64,000 nt of DNA from Betaproteobacteria bacterium (GTDB taxonomy: Bacteria; Pseudomonadota; Gammaproteobacteria; Burkholderiales; SG8-39), in NCBI GenBank assembly GCA_947478805.1, contig CANJXQ010000002.1:1-64000 (forward strand). The letters are read 5' to 3'. The notes under the pieces were generated by a model that was given only the letters and a program-made list of their open reading frames with translations, did no database searches and was not told the DNA's origin. Made by a program: the position numbers and the translations under genes. The stretch's first letter is position 1. Each line of letters opens with the position of its first letter. Positions 53,204-62,225 of this stretch are shown here, one piece after another.

Positions 53204-54100
53204 TTGTCGTTGAATAGCCTCGTCCTGGAGTTGGAAGCAAGCGACGCCATGGCCTTGTCGGATGCGCTGATGGAGGCGGGCGCACTGTCGGTGAGTGCGG
53301 AGGATGCGCAGGCCGGCACGCCTGAGGAAATCCCGATGTACGACGAATTCGACAGCGAGTTGCTCGATGCAGCCTTCTGGCCGCTGATGCGCCTGCGCGT
53401 GCTGATTGATGCAGGCACTCCGGTGCAGGACTTGCTGGCGAGGGCCGCTGCAGCCTGTGGCATGACGGCGGTACCGGACCACATCGTCGAGGCTGTCGAT
53501 GACGCCGACTGGGTTCGCCGCACGCAGGCGCAGTTCTCGCCCATCAGGATTTCGCAACGCCTGTGGATCGTCCCGACCTGGCACCAGCCGCCCGACCCCT
53601 CGGCGATCAACATCGAACTGGATCCGGGCATTGCCTTCGGCACTGGCAGTCACCCCACCACCCAGTTATGCCTGCGCTGGCTGGATGCGCATGTTCAAGC
53701 CGGGCGGACGGTGCTCGACTATGGCTGCGGCTCCGGTATATTGGCCATTGCGGCAGCACGCCTTGGCGCCGGACGCACGCTGGGGGTGGATATCGATCCG
53801 GCAGCCGTGGCGGCTGCTCGCGACAATGCGCAGCGCAACCGGGTGCCCGGCGAGTTCATCGACGCCACTGCACCTTTTGACTTCGTCGCCGACCTGATCG
53901 TGGCCAATATTCTTTCCAACCCGCTCAAAGTGCTCGCTCCCATGCTGGCGTCGCACGCGCGAAGCGGCACCCGCATCGCGCTGTCCGGGGTATTGGTTCC
54001 CCAGGCCGATGAAGTGAGCGCGGCCTACGCGCCCTGGTTCGATTTCGAACCGGGCGCCGAAGAAGAAGGCTGGGTATGCCTGTCGGGAACACGGCGGTGA
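53204..54100 (+). CDS. prmA: Ribosomal protein L11 methyltransferase
   Basis: This is 298 aa from a probable TTG at 53204 (TTG 53210 is possible). An N-terminal substrate-recognition domain has ALSDALMEAGALSVSAEDA, and the SAM-binding domain has GIAFGTGSHPTTQLCLRWL, VLDYGCGSGILAIAAARLGA and LIVANILSNPLKVLAPML. It trimethylates L11. The start lies against a hairpin, so expression may be structure-controlled. Its stop overlaps the next gene (GTGA). Confidence 0.95.
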   Translation: MSLNSLVLELEASDAMALSDALMEAGALSVSAEDAQAGTPEEIPMYDEFDSELLDAAFWPLMRLRVLIDAGTPVQDLLARAAAACGMTAVPDHIVEAVDDADWVRRTQAQFSPIRISQRLWIVPTWHQPPDPSAINIELDPGIAFGTGSHPTTQLCLRWLDAHVQAGRTVLDYGCGSGILAIAAARLGAGRTLGVDIDPAAVAAARDNAQRNRVPGEFIDATAPFDFVADLIVANILSNPLKVLAPMLASHARSGTRIALSGVLVPQADEVSAAYAPWFDFEPGAEEEGWVCLSGTRR

Positions 54101-55050
54101 TCACGCGTTGCCCGGATTGCCTTACCTCTTTCCGCGCGACGGCCGAGCAACTCGCGGTGCGCGAAGGCATGGTGCGCTGTGGCCACTGTGGCATCGTGTT
54201 CGATGCCCGCGCCAATGCCACGGACCAGGAAGCCTCCCCCACGCCATTGGCTGCGGCAGACACGCATGAAGCAGGCCGGGCCGAACAAGCACCGGCCGAA
54301 GCGCAGTATGAAAAAAGCCTTGATGTGGAGGCAACTCCGGAGCAACTCGATGAACTGAATTTCTCGGCTCGCGAGGTCACGGATGCAGCCGTTCCACCGG
54401 CGGCCGAAACCGGCGCCGACACGCCGACGCCCGAGCACGAGGCTTCTGCCACGGTGCAGGAACAAGCGCCCCCCGACGCACCCGCGATACCTTTGGCGCC
54501 GGCAATCACGACAGGCCGTACGGATTTCGGTTTCGGACGAAAAGAGCGTCCTGCGAGATCGCGGATATCACCCTGGCTCGCCTGGCCGGGTGCGATGGTG
54601 TTGCTCCTCGTGCTCGTGGCGCAGGGTGCTTTTCATTTTCGCGGCGACCTCGCCTTGCTGTTTCCTGCGATAAAACCGCACGCTGAGGCCTTGTGTGCCG
54701 AATTGGGCTGCCAGGTCCCGCTGCCGCGACGCGCCGAGTTGATGAGCATCGAGACTTCCGACCTTCAGGCCGACAGCACCAATCCAGGGGTCATGGTGCT
54801 ATCGGCGATCCTGCGCAACCGCGCGCCATTCGCGCAGACACCCCCGGCGCTCGAGCTGACGCTCACCGATACGCAGGACCAGCCTGTCGCGCGACGCGTG
54901 CTCACCGCCGCGGACTATTTCACGCGCGGCGCCACGACCAATCTTGCCGACGCCCTGTTTCCAGCCGGAAGCGAAGTCCCGGTGAAGGTGTTTTTCGATG
55001 CATCGGCCGTCAAGGCCACCGGTTATCGCTTGTATCTGTTCTATCCCTGA
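54097..55050 (+). CDS. Zinc-ribbon and DUF3426 membrane protein
   Basis: This is 317 aa from GTG 54097, overlapping the prmA stop; ATG 54076 is an alternative. The N-terminus is an MJ0042-type zinc ribbon with two CxxC pairs: TRCPDCLTSFRATAEQL and MVRCGHCGIVFDA. An acidic Ala/Pro/Glu-rich region follows (about 40-140), then one membrane helix (WPGAMVLLLVLVAQGAFHF) and a periplasmic DUF3426 domain. The function is unknown. The gene order prmA-this gene-PfkB kinase is conserved in Betaproteobacteria. Confidence 0.92.
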   Translation: MITRCPDCLTSFRATAEQLAVREGMVRCGHCGIVFDARANATDQEASPTPLAAADTHEAGRAEQAPAEAQYEKSLDVEATPEQLDELNFSAREVTDAAVPPAAETGADTPTPEHEASATVQEQAPPDAPAIPLAPAITTGRTDFGFGRKERPARSRISPWLAWPGAMVLLLVLVAQGAFHFRGDLALLFPAIKPHAEALCAELGCQVPLPRRAELMSIETSDLQADSTNPGVMVLSAILRNRAPFAQTPPALELTLTDTQDQPVARRVLTAADYFTRGATTNLADALFPAGSEVPVKVFFDASAVKATGYRLYLFYP

Positions 55051-55243
55051 TCCCATTGGCCTGCGGTTAGCCATGCACACGGCTGACCGCACACAACTGC
55101 GCCGGGACTCGCCGGACTCGTTCCGGGGCATGGGTTTTCCGCTATCCTTCGCTGCTCTGATGAAAGCTCCCACTATGCTCGCGTCCCGGGGTAATCCCTG
55201 ATGCGCGGCATCCAACACCAGCCTTAGCGGAACACCACCACCC

Positions 55244-56176
55244 ATGCGCACACTGATTTGCGGTTCCATTGCCTACGACAACATCATGGTCTTCCAGGGA
55301 CGCTTCAAGGACCACATCCTCCCCGAGCAGATCCATATCCTCAACGTCGCCTTCCTGGTGCCCGAGCTGCGGCGCGAATTCGGCGGCTGCGCCGGCAACA
55401 TCGCCTATAACCTCAAGCTGCTGGGGGGCGATCCGCTGATCATGGCGACGGTGGGCACGGACGCGACGCCGTACTACGAACGCATGACGCGCCTGGGCAT
55501 CACCCGCGACTGCGTGCGTGAAATCCCGGAGACGCTCACCGCACAGGCCTTCATCACCACGGACCTGGACGACAACCAGATCACCGCGTTCCATCCCGGG
55601 GCGATGAACCAGTCGAACCTCAATACGATCTCGGAGAAGCTGGGCGCCAAGCTGGCCATCGTGGCGCCCGACGGGCGCGAAGGCATGCTGCAGCACGCCA
55701 GGGAACTGGCGTCGCTTGGCATCCCGTTCATGTTCGATCCCGGCCAGGGCCTGCCAATGTTCTCCGGCGACGAACTGCTCGACTTCATCGACAAGGCGAC
55801 CTACGTCGCCGTCAACGATTACGAGGGCAAGCTGCTGGAGGAAAAGACCGGGCAGTCGCTGACGGCGCTGGCGGCCCGCGTGGACGCGCTGATCGCGACG
55901 CGCGGCGCGCAAGGATCCATCATCTATGCCAAGGGTCAACGCATCGACATCCCCTGCGTTAAAGCAAGCAAGATCGTCGATCCCACCGGATGCGGCGACG
56001 CTTACCGCGCCGGCCTGCTGTACGGAATCGCCAACGGCCGTGACTGGCGCGCCACGGGCCAGATCGCCTCGCTCATGGGCTCGTTGAAAATCGCTTCGCG
56101 CGGCGGGCAGAACCACCAGATCGACCGCGCCGGCATTGCGGCCTTGTACCAGCAGCAGTTCGGCACCAGCCTTTGA
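55244..56176 (+). CDS. PfkB-family carbohydrate/nucleoside kinase (adenosine-kinase-like)
   Basis: This is a 310-aa ribokinase-fold enzyme. It starts MRTLICGSIAYDNIMVFQGR, has the GG switch REFGGCAGNIAYNLKLLGG and the catalytic C-terminal motif VDPTGCGDAYRAGLLYG (Asp252 as base). Such genes beside prmA/DUF3426 in Betaproteobacteria are usually annotated as carbohydrate or adenosine kinase. The phosphate acceptor cannot be read from the sequence. It is followed by a lipoprotein gene. Confidence 0.92.
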   Translation: MRTLICGSIAYDNIMVFQGRFKDHILPEQIHILNVAFLVPELRREFGGCAGNIAYNLKLLGGDPLIMATVGTDATPYYERMTRLGITRDCVREIPETLTAQAFITTDLDDNQITAFHPGAMNQSNLNTISEKLGAKLAIVAPDGREGMLQHARELASLGIPFMFDPGQGLPMFSGDELLDFIDKATYVAVNDYEGKLLEEKTGQSLTALAARVDALIATRGAQGSIIYAKGQRIDIPCVKASKIVDPTGCGDAYRAGLLYGIANGRDWRATGQIASLMGSLKIASRGGQNHQIDRAGIAALYQQQFGTSL

Positions 56177-56187
56177 GAAAGCTTTCA

Positions 56188-56661
56188 ATGAAACCATTGC
56201 GCACTGGCAGCATCCAAATCGCACTCCTTGCAGCCGCTTGCACGCTGCTCGTGTCGGGCTGTGCCACCAACAGCAGTTCGGGCAGCGTCTATTCCTCAGG
56301 GCAGACGCGCAACGAGCAGACCGTGCGCTTCGCCACCGTTGAGTCGGTTCGCGAAGTCACCATCGAAGGCGCGCGCGGCCCCGTAGGGGCGGTTGCCGGC
56401 GGCGCCATCGGCGGCGTGGCAGGGTCCAACGTCGGCGGCGGCAAGGGTTCCACTATCGGGTCGATTCTTGGTGCCGTGGCGGGCGGCGTCGCGGGCCAGG
56501 CCATCGAGCGGCGCGTCACGGAAAAGAAGGGACTCGAAATCACTGTCCGGCTGGAGAACGGCGAACTGCGCGCCATCACCCAGGAATCCGACGAGGTCTT
56601 CCGCGTCGGCGAGCGCGTGCGCCTCTTGTCGGGCAGCGGCACGACCCGGGTCACGCACTGA
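56188..56661 (+). CDS. Glycine-zipper outer-membrane lipoprotein (SlyB/Pcp-like)
   Basis: This is 157 aa from ATG 56188. A lipoprotein signal peptide ends in the lipobox LVSGC, so Cys25 should be lipidated. The middle has a glycine-zipper 2TM segment (GAVAGGAIGGVAGSNVGGGK and ILGAVAGGVAGQAIERR), followed by a small beta-domain (EITVRLENGELRAITQES, VGERVRLLSGSGTTRV). It resembles SlyB/Pcp 17-kDa surface lipoproteins. It starts 11 nt after the kinase gene and is probably cotranscribed. Confidence 0.93.
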   Translation: MKPLRTGSIQIALLAAACTLLVSGCATNSSSGSVYSSGQTRNEQTVRFATVESVREVTIEGARGPVGAVAGGAIGGVAGSNVGGGKGSTIGSILGAVAGGVAGQAIERRVTEKKGLEITVRLENGELRAITQESDEVFRVGERVRLLSGSGTTRVTH

Positions 56662-56677
56662 GCTGTCGCTTCCCACG

Positions 56678-56693
56678 ATATCAGTACTGATAT
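56678..56693. promoter_or_regulatory. Perfect 16-bp palindrome
   Basis: ATATCAGTACTGATAT is a perfect uninterrupted dyad in the spacer between the lipoprotein gene and the acyltransferase gene, 75 nt upstream of the latter. Its symmetry fits a dimeric repressor site. No regulator is nearby to name it. Confidence 0.45.
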
Positions 56694-56767
56694 AGCTATC
56701 TCACGTTGATGCACGTCACTCGGGCATCTACGAAAATAAAAGTACAAAAATTCGGCGTCGCTTCGGC

Positions 56768-57538
56768 ATGACCTCCCCGGCACCGATGCTGTCGCGCCTT
56801 GCGCGCATCGCCCATCTTGCCGGCCTGCTGGTACGCGGCCTCGCAACCGCAGCCCTCCTGTACGGCCGGATGAATGCCACAGCGCAACGCCACACCGTGC
56901 GCCGCTGGGCGCGCGACACGCTGACGGCGCTCGGGATCACCGTGCGCGTGCACGGGTTGGCGACACCGCACGCCGAAGCCCTGCCACCGCACTGCCTGAT
57001 GGTCGGCAACCACATCTCGTGGCTGGACATCCTGGTCCTCTTGTCGGTGTGTCCGGCGACCTTCGTGGCCAAATCGGAAATCCGCGGCTGGCCGCTGGTG
57101 GGCTGGCTGTGCGCGCGCGTGGGCACGCTGTTCATCGAGCGCGGACGACGAACATCGGCCCGGCGCACCAGCAAGACCATGTCCGACGCCCTGAGGCTCG
57201 GGACGCTGGTCTGCATCTTTCCCGAAGGCACGACCAGCGAAGGTCTCGGCGTGGCGCGCTTTCATTCGGCGCTGTTCCAGCCCGCCATCGATACCGGGGC
57301 CGCCGTGCAGCCATTTGCCCTGCGCTATGCCTTTCACAACGGCCAATACTGTGCCGCGCCGAACTATGTCGGCGAGACCTCGTTCATGGCATCCCTGTGG
57401 ACGGCGACATCGGCGCGGCGCATGGTGGCGGACCTCGAATTTCTTGCACCCTTCGATGCCACGGCGCAAGACCGCCGCCAGCTTGCACGCACTGCCGAAT
57501 CCAGCATTGCGGCCGCGCTGGCCAGGAGCCGGGCCTAG
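56768..57538 (+). CDS. 1-acyl-sn-glycerol-3-phosphate acyltransferase (PlsC family)
   Basis: This is 256 aa. An N-terminal hydrophobic helix (RIAHLAGLLVRGLATAALLY) precedes the acyltransferase motif I GNHISWLD (His82 to Asp87), motif II GTLFIERGRR and motif III CIFPEGTTSEGLGVARF. It acylates lysophosphatidic acid or a related lysolipid at the inner membrane. Which of several PlsC paralogues it is cannot be decided. A palindromic site lies just upstream. It is convergent with apaH. Confidence 0.92.
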   Translation: MTSPAPMLSRLARIAHLAGLLVRGLATAALLYGRMNATAQRHTVRRWARDTLTALGITVRVHGLATPHAEALPPHCLMVGNHISWLDILVLLSVCPATFVAKSEIRGWPLVGWLCARVGTLFIERGRRTSARRTSKTMSDALRLGTLVCIFPEGTTSEGLGVARFHSALFQPAIDTGAAVQPFALRYAFHNGQYCAAPNYVGETSFMASLWTATSARRMVADLEFLAPFDATAQDRRQLARTAESSIAAALARSRA

Positions 57539-57548
57539 GCCCCGCGCG

Positions 57549-58376
57549 TCATGCAGGCCGCGCCCCCGGCGCTCGGGCGTCGCAACCCACCTGAAACAGG
57601 CGACGATCCTCCAATCGGATTGCGGTAAGGCTGCGTCCCCACACGCATCCGGAATCGAGCATCAACAGTTTGGGCGTGAGTTTGACGCCAAGCGCCGACC
57701 AATGCCCGCAGATGATGGTCGATCGCGCGGCCGCTCGCCCCGGCACTTCGAACCAGGGCCGATACCCGGCGGGCGCGGCCGCGGTTTCGCCCTTGGTCTG
57801 GAACTCCATGATCCCGGCGCTGTCGCAAAATCGCATGCGCGTCATCGCATTGACGATCACGCGTGTGCGGTCCGCACCTGTCAGATCATCCGACCAGCGA
57901 TCAGGCTTGCTGCCATAGAGGTGGCGCAGGAAATCGCGATACCCCGGTCCGCGCAGCAGCTCTTCCACCTCACGCGCCAGTTGCTCCGCGCACGACTCGT
58001 CCCACGCCGGCAGCAGGCCGGCGTGCACCATCAGGTGATCGCCCTCTCGATGCAGCATGGGTCGCTTGCGCAGCCAGTCCAGCAGTTCGGCACGATCCGG
58101 CGCCGCCAGTACATCGCCAATCGTGTCATCGTGCCTCGACTTGCCCAGGCCCTCGGCAACAACCAGGAGATGCAGGTCATGATTCCCCAGCACGACAACC
58201 GCGCGCTCTCCCAGGGAACGCACATACCGGAGCACATCGAGAGACTTGGGTCCGCGATTGACCAGGTCGCCGACGAACCAGATGCGATCTCGCGCGGGGT
58301 TGAAGGCGAAGGAATCCACCAGCCTGCGCAGTTCGTCAAAGCAGCCCTGGATGTCGCCGATTGCGTATGTAGCCAT
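57549..58376 (-). CDS. apaH: Bis(5'-nucleosyl)-tetraphosphatase, symmetrical
   Basis: This is 275 aa from ATG 58376; a longer frame upstream to 58961 runs into the next gene in another frame. It is a metallophosphatase with MATYAIGDIQGCFDELRRLV, WFVGDLVNRGPKSLDVLRYV and VVVLGNHDLHLLVVAEG, and later HAGLLPAWD and WSALGVKLTPKLLMLDSGCV. It hydrolyses Ap4A to ADP and removes NpnN RNA caps. The upstream spacer holds five 13-bp repeats. Confidence 0.96.
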   Translation of the reverse strand: MATYAIGDIQGCFDELRRLVDSFAFNPARDRIWFVGDLVNRGPKSLDVLRYVRSLGERAVVVLGNHDLHLLVVAEGLGKSRHDDTIGDVLAAPDRAELLDWLRKRPMLHREGDHLMVHAGLLPAWDESCAEQLAREVEELLRGPGYRDFLRHLYGSKPDRWSDDLTGADRTRVIVNAMTRMRFCDSAGIMEFQTKGETAAAPAGYRPWFEVPGRAAARSTIICGHWSALGVKLTPKLLMLDSGCVWGRSLTAIRLEDRRLFQVGCDARAPGARPA

Positions 58377-58446
58377 GCCTGAAATGGAAAACCGAAAGGG
58401 TGAGTTTACCGGCTTCGCGACGCGCGCAGCCATGCGCCGCCAAATC

Positions 58447-58511
58447 GTATGCACATCGCGTATGCACATCGCGCATGCACATCGCGTATGCACATTGCGC
58501 ATGCACATCGA
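58447..58511. repeat. Five 13-bp tandem repeats upstream of apaH
   Basis: The unit GTATGCACATCGC is repeated five times without gaps (58447-58511); units 3 to 5 have one to two substitutions. The block lies between the hydrolase stop (58543) and the apaH start (58376). The repeat contains ATGCACAT and its complement ATGTGCAT on the gene strand. Confidence 0.92.
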
Positions 58512-58542
58512 CCAATCACGCCAAGCGCGGCTGCGGGACAGC

Positions 58543-59388
58543 TCAGTCGTCGCTGCCGGCGAGGAACCGCTCCACGAGGCTGAATTGCGCGGGCACGTTG
58601 AGTGCCGGCGCATGGCCGCAGCCCGGAATGGTGACCACCACCGCCCGCGGACCGCGCTTGCGCATTTCATCGGCCGTTTCCTGCAGCAACAGGTCTGAGT
58701 CCGCGCCGCGCAGGCACAGGGTGGGAATGGCGATGCTGTCGTAGGCATCCCACTGGTCATAGTCAGCGGGGTGGTGCGTGAATTGCAGCACCATGCGCGG
58801 GTCATAGTGCGGGGTGAAGCTGCCATCGGCCAGCCTGCGCACCGAGGTTTCGGCGAGGCGCCGCCACTGTGCATCGGACAGATGGCCAAACGGCTTGTAG
58901 ATGGTGCGGAAATACGCCTCGAGTGCACTGGCGCGGCGGAACTGCGGGGGCTTTCCGGCATAGGACTTGATGCGTTCCACGGCAGGCTCGGCCAGCCTGG
59001 GCCCGATGTCGTTCAGGACCAGCCTGCGCATGCGCCCGCGGAACGCGCCCGCGGCAAGGCGGATCCCCAATGCCCCGCCCATGGAGGTGCCCAGCCAGTG
59101 AAAGGACCCCAAGCCCAGCCGGTCGACCAGCGACTGCGCCGTCTGGGCATAGAACGCCAGGCAATACTCTTCTTCGGGGGCATCGCTCCATTCGGACAGG
59201 CCGCGCCCCACGGTGTCCGGACAGATCACGCGATAGCGCGATGACAGATGGGCGGCGATGTCGTCCATGTCGCGGCCGGTGCGCGCCAACCCATGCCAGG
59301 CAATCACCGTTTCGGCGTTGTGTGCACCCCATTCGGTATAGTGGATTTCGCGTCCCTGGCAGACCAGATAGTTCGAGGTGAAGTTCAT
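58543..59388 (-). CDS. Alpha/beta hydrolase
   Basis: This is 281 aa from ATG 59388. It is an alpha/beta-hydrolase with oxyanion region IAWHGLARTGRDMDDIAAHL, nucleophile elbow HWLGTSMGGALGIRLA, and acid and His in LCLRGADSDLLLQE and IPGCGHAPALNVPAQ. The substrate is unknown; esterase or haloperoxidase-like activity is possible. It starts 4 nt after the livM stop, so it appears to be the last gene of the Liv transporter operon, which may hint at processing an imported amide or ester. Confidence 0.9.
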   Translation of the reverse strand: MNFTSNYLVCQGREIHYTEWGAHNAETVIAWHGLARTGRDMDDIAAHLSSRYRVICPDTVGRGLSEWSDAPEEEYCLAFYAQTAQSLVDRLGLGSFHWLGTSMGGALGIRLAAGAFRGRMRRLVLNDIGPRLAEPAVERIKSYAGKPPQFRRASALEAYFRTIYKPFGHLSDAQWRRLAETSVRRLADGSFTPHYDPRMVLQFTHHPADYDQWDAYDSIAIPTLCLRGADSDLLLQETADEMRKRGPRAVVVTIPGCGHAPALNVPAQFSLVERFLAGSDD

Positions 59389-59392
59389 GGCG

Positions 59393-60472
59393 TCACGTCC
59401 GGGTCTTGCGCAGTCGCCCGACAATGCCGTTCGGGAAGTAGTACACGCACAGAATGAACAGGATGCCCAGCCACAGCAGCCAACGATCCGGATGCAGCAG
59501 GGCTGGCAGCAACGGAACACCCGCCAGCCCGTCGCTCGCCAGCTTCATCAGGTCCTGCAGGTAGTTCTGCGCCACGACGAACAGCGTTGCTCCCAGCACC
59601 GCACCGTACAAGGTGCCCATGCCACCGATCACCACCATCAACAGGATGTCGATCATGATGTTGAACGAGAGCGTGGTGTCGGGACCGGTGTAGCGCAGCC
59701 ACAGGGCATAGAGCACGCCGGCACAGGTGGCGCCGAGTGCTGCCACGCAATTGGCGACGCTGCGATAGACGACCGTGCGGTAGCCGAGCGCCTCGGCGCG
59801 GAACTCGTTTTCTCGGATCGCCAGCAGCACACGGCCGAAAGGCGAGTTGACCACGCGCAACAGGACGAGGAACAGGCCCAGCGCGCACAGGAACACCAGG
59901 TAGTAGCTCAGGATGCGCCCGGTCACGTCGACCCCGAACAGCGGCGCCTCGAACAGGCGCGTGGACGGCAACAGCATCGGCGGCAGCTTGAAGTTCAGCC
60001 CGTCCTCGCCACCGGTGAACCACGACAACTGCGAGGCGAGGATCTGGAAGAACGAGGCCACCGCCAGCGTGATCATGGTGAAGAAGATGGCGCGCACACG
60101 CAGGCTCAGGAGGCCGATGGCGAAAGCCAGCACGGTCGCCGCCACCAGCGCGATCGCCACACCCAGTGCCAGCGATCCCCATCCTGCACCCAGCTTGCCC
60201 ATGGCAATGCCGACGCCGTAGCCACCGATGCCGAAGAACATGGTGTGCGCAAACGACACGATGCCGGTGTAGCCCAGCAGCAGGTCGTAGCTCGCCACCA
60301 GCACGATGAACACTGCGACCTTCGCAGCCACGTTGAGCGAGCGCGTGCCTGGAAACAGGAACGGCGCGGCTGCCAATGCGATCAACACTGCCACCAGCAG
60401 CACCGCCAGCACGCGGCTGCGCGGGCGGTCGCCGGAAAGCAGTTCACCCAGAAATGACACGGGCGCGCTCAT
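59393..60472 (-). CDS. livM: Branched-chain amino-acid/amide ABC transporter permease LivM
   Basis: This is 359 aa from ATG 60472, overlapping the livH stop (ATGA). About 9-10 hydrophobic helices are visible; LLGYTGIVSFAHTMFFGIGG and VGLLAIREN-type sequence (RVLLAIRENEFRAEALGYR) are LivM signatures. With LivH it forms the membrane channel of a HAAT-family importer. The substrate is not decided by sequence: branched-chain amino acids, urea, amides and aromatic acids are all known for the family. Confidence 0.93.
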   Translation of the reverse strand: MSAPVSFLGELLSGDRPRSRVLAVLLVAVLIALAAAPFLFPGTRSLNVAAKVAVFIVLVASYDLLLGYTGIVSFAHTMFFGIGGYGVGIAMGKLGAGWGSLALGVAIALVAATVLAFAIGLLSLRVRAIFFTMITLAVASFFQILASQLSWFTGGEDGLNFKLPPMLLPSTRLFEAPLFGVDVTGRILSYYLVFLCALGLFLVLLRVVNSPFGRVLLAIRENEFRAEALGYRTVVYRSVANCVAALGATCAGVLYALWLRYTGPDTTLSFNIMIDILLMVVIGGMGTLYGAVLGATLFVVAQNYLQDLMKLASDGLAGVPLLPALLHPDRWLLWLGILFILCVYYFPNGIVGRLRKTRT

Positions 60473-61473
60473 GCCTTGCCCACGGGATACAGGCCACGCG
60501 GCCGCCAGAGCAGGATCAGCACCATGAGCAGGATGTTGGAACCGAGCGCGAGCTTGGGCAGCACATAGCCGGTGTAATTGGCCAGCAACCCGACCAGCAG
60601 TGCGCCAGCGAAACAACCGCCCACCGAGCCAAGCCCGCCGATGATGATGACGATGAAGATCAGTACCATGACCTGCATGCCCATCTGGGCGTTGACCGCT
60701 TCCTGGTACATGGCCCATATCACGCCGCCCAGTCCAGCGAGGCCGGACCCCGCGACGAAAACGCCGACGAACAGCCGCCGGATGCGGTATCCCAGCGCCT
60801 CGACCATCTCGGGATTTTCGACACCCGCCCGCACCAGGAGGCCGACGCGAGTGCGGTTCAGCACCAGCCACATGGCTAGAAACACCGCCAGACCGAGCAG
60901 TACCGCGAATATCCGGTAGCGCTCGACGGCGACATCGCCGAAAGTCAGCGCGCCGCTGAAGTTGGCGGGCCGCGGCACCGCAATGGACTCCGCGCCCCAG
61001 ACAACGTGGATGAGTTGTTCGCAGACGATGAGGCCACCCATGGTCACCAGGATCTGCTTCAGGTGATCGCCATAGACGGGGCGGATCACGACGCGCTCGA
61101 AGAACCAGCCGAGCGCGCCCGCCAGCACAATGGCGGCCAGCATGGCGGGGAGCATGGCCGACAGGTTCTCCAGCATGCTTGCCGACTGCATCGCGGGTTT
61201 CATGGCAAGCAGCACCGTCACCGCCCCGTAGGCGCCCACGGAGATGAATGCGCCGTGGGCGAAATTCATCACGTCCATCAGGCCGAACACCAGCGTCAGG
61301 CCGGAGGCCATGATGAAGATCATCATCCCCATGGCCAGGCCCGCGACGGTCAGCGTCACCCAGGTCGGCAGGCTGGGGATGAAGGGCAGGGCGATCACGA
61401 TCACGCCGAGCACCAGCGCCACCGGCACCCAGTCGATGCGCTGTTTGGCGATGACCGTAGTGTCAGCGCTCAT
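60469..61473 (-). CDS. livH: Branched-chain amino-acid/amide ABC transporter permease LivH
   Basis: This is 334 aa. Hydrophobic helices run throughout, with the family segments LTLVFGLMDVMNFAHGAFI, TMGGLIVCEQLIHVVWGAES and IFIVIIIGGLGSVGGCFAGA. It has a longer N-terminus than E. coli LivH. It overlaps livF upstream (ATGA at 61470-61473) and livM downstream in the same way, so the whole operon is translationally coupled. Confidence 0.93.
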   Translation of the reverse strand: MSADTTVIAKQRIDWVPVALVLGVIVIALPFIPSLPTWVTLTVAGLAMGMMIFIMASGLTLVFGLMDVMNFAHGAFISVGAYGAVTVLLAMKPAMQSASMLENLSAMLPAMLAAIVLAGALGWFFERVVIRPVYGDHLKQILVTMGGLIVCEQLIHVVWGAESIAVPRPANFSGALTFGDVAVERYRIFAVLLGLAVFLAMWLVLNRTRVGLLVRAGVENPEMVEALGYRIRRLFVGVFVAGSGLAGLGGVIWAMYQEAVNAQMGMQVMVLIFIVIIIGGLGSVGGCFAGALLVGLLANYTGYVLPKLALGSNILLMVLILLWRPRGLYPVGKA

Positions 61474-62225
61474 TGGTGCGACTCCAGCGACAGGCCCAGG
61501 AGGCGCGTCTGCAACGCCTCGTCGGCGGCGAGCGCATCCATGCGCCCGCTGTGCACGATGCGTCCGGCGTCCATCACCGCCACGTTGTCGCCGAGCGCGC
61601 GCGCGAAATGGAAATTCTGTTCCACCACCAGCAGCGTGGTGTCCGTGCGCTTGAGCTCACGGAACGCTTCGATCATGTTGGCGATAATGGCCGGTGCCAG
61701 TCCCTTGCTCGGCTCATCCACAAGGATGAGCGCGCGCGGCTCGACGATGGCACGGCAAATCGCCAACATCTGCTTTTGCCCGCCCGACAGGTTGCCGGCG
61801 ACACCATTCCAGAATTTTTTCATAGCGGGAAACAGGCCGAAAATCCAGTCGAGGCGTACCTCGTCCGGCGGACCCGATCGCGCCGCAAGCAGCATGTTCT
61901 CGCGCACCGTCAAGCCGGCGAAGATGCCCATGTTCTCCGGCACGTACGCGACGCCGCGCCGGGCGAGATCGGGCGTCTGCAGCCGCGTGATGTCCTTCCC
62001 ATTGAAGTGAATGCTTCCGCGGGACGCGCGCCACAGGCCCATGATGGTGCGCAGGCAAGTGGTCTTGCCGGCGCCGTTGCGTCCCAGCAGCATGGTGAGG
62101 CCGCCGCGCGGCACGGCGAAGTCCACGCCCTGCAGGATGTGGTACTGGCCAATATGCGTGTGCACGCCCTCCAATACCAGCATCGATGCACTCGGAGCAG
62201 CTCGGTCATTCCTGCTGTCAGCCAT
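61470..62225 (-). CDS. livF: Branched-chain amino-acid/amide ABC transporter ATP-binding protein LivF
   Basis: This is 251 aa from ATG 62225 with GAGGG upstream; it overlaps the livG stop by 8 nt. Walker A is LLGRNGAGKTTCLRTIMGL, with the Q-loop region RRGVAYVPENMGIFAGLTV, ABC signature NLSGGQKQMLAICRAI and Walker B ALILVDEPSKGLAP. It drives import with LivG by ATP hydrolysis. A GTG at 62234 would add three residues. Confidence 0.94.
   Translation of the reverse strand: MADSRNDRAAPSASMLVLEGVHTHIGQYHILQGVDFAVPRGGLTMLLGRNGAGKTTCLRTIMGLWRASRGSIHFNGKDITRLQTPDLARRGVAYVPENMGIFAGLTVRENMLLAARSGPPDEVRLDWIFGLFPAMKKFWNGVAGNLSGGQKQMLAICRAIVEPRALILVDEPSKGLAPAIIANMIEAFRELKRTDTTLLVVEQNFHFARALGDNVAVMDAGRIVHSGRMDALAADEALQTRLLGLSLESHQ

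Noticed and set aside
58447-58511. CRISPR array
   Set aside because: The 13-bp units are directly adjacent with no spacers, and there are no cas genes.
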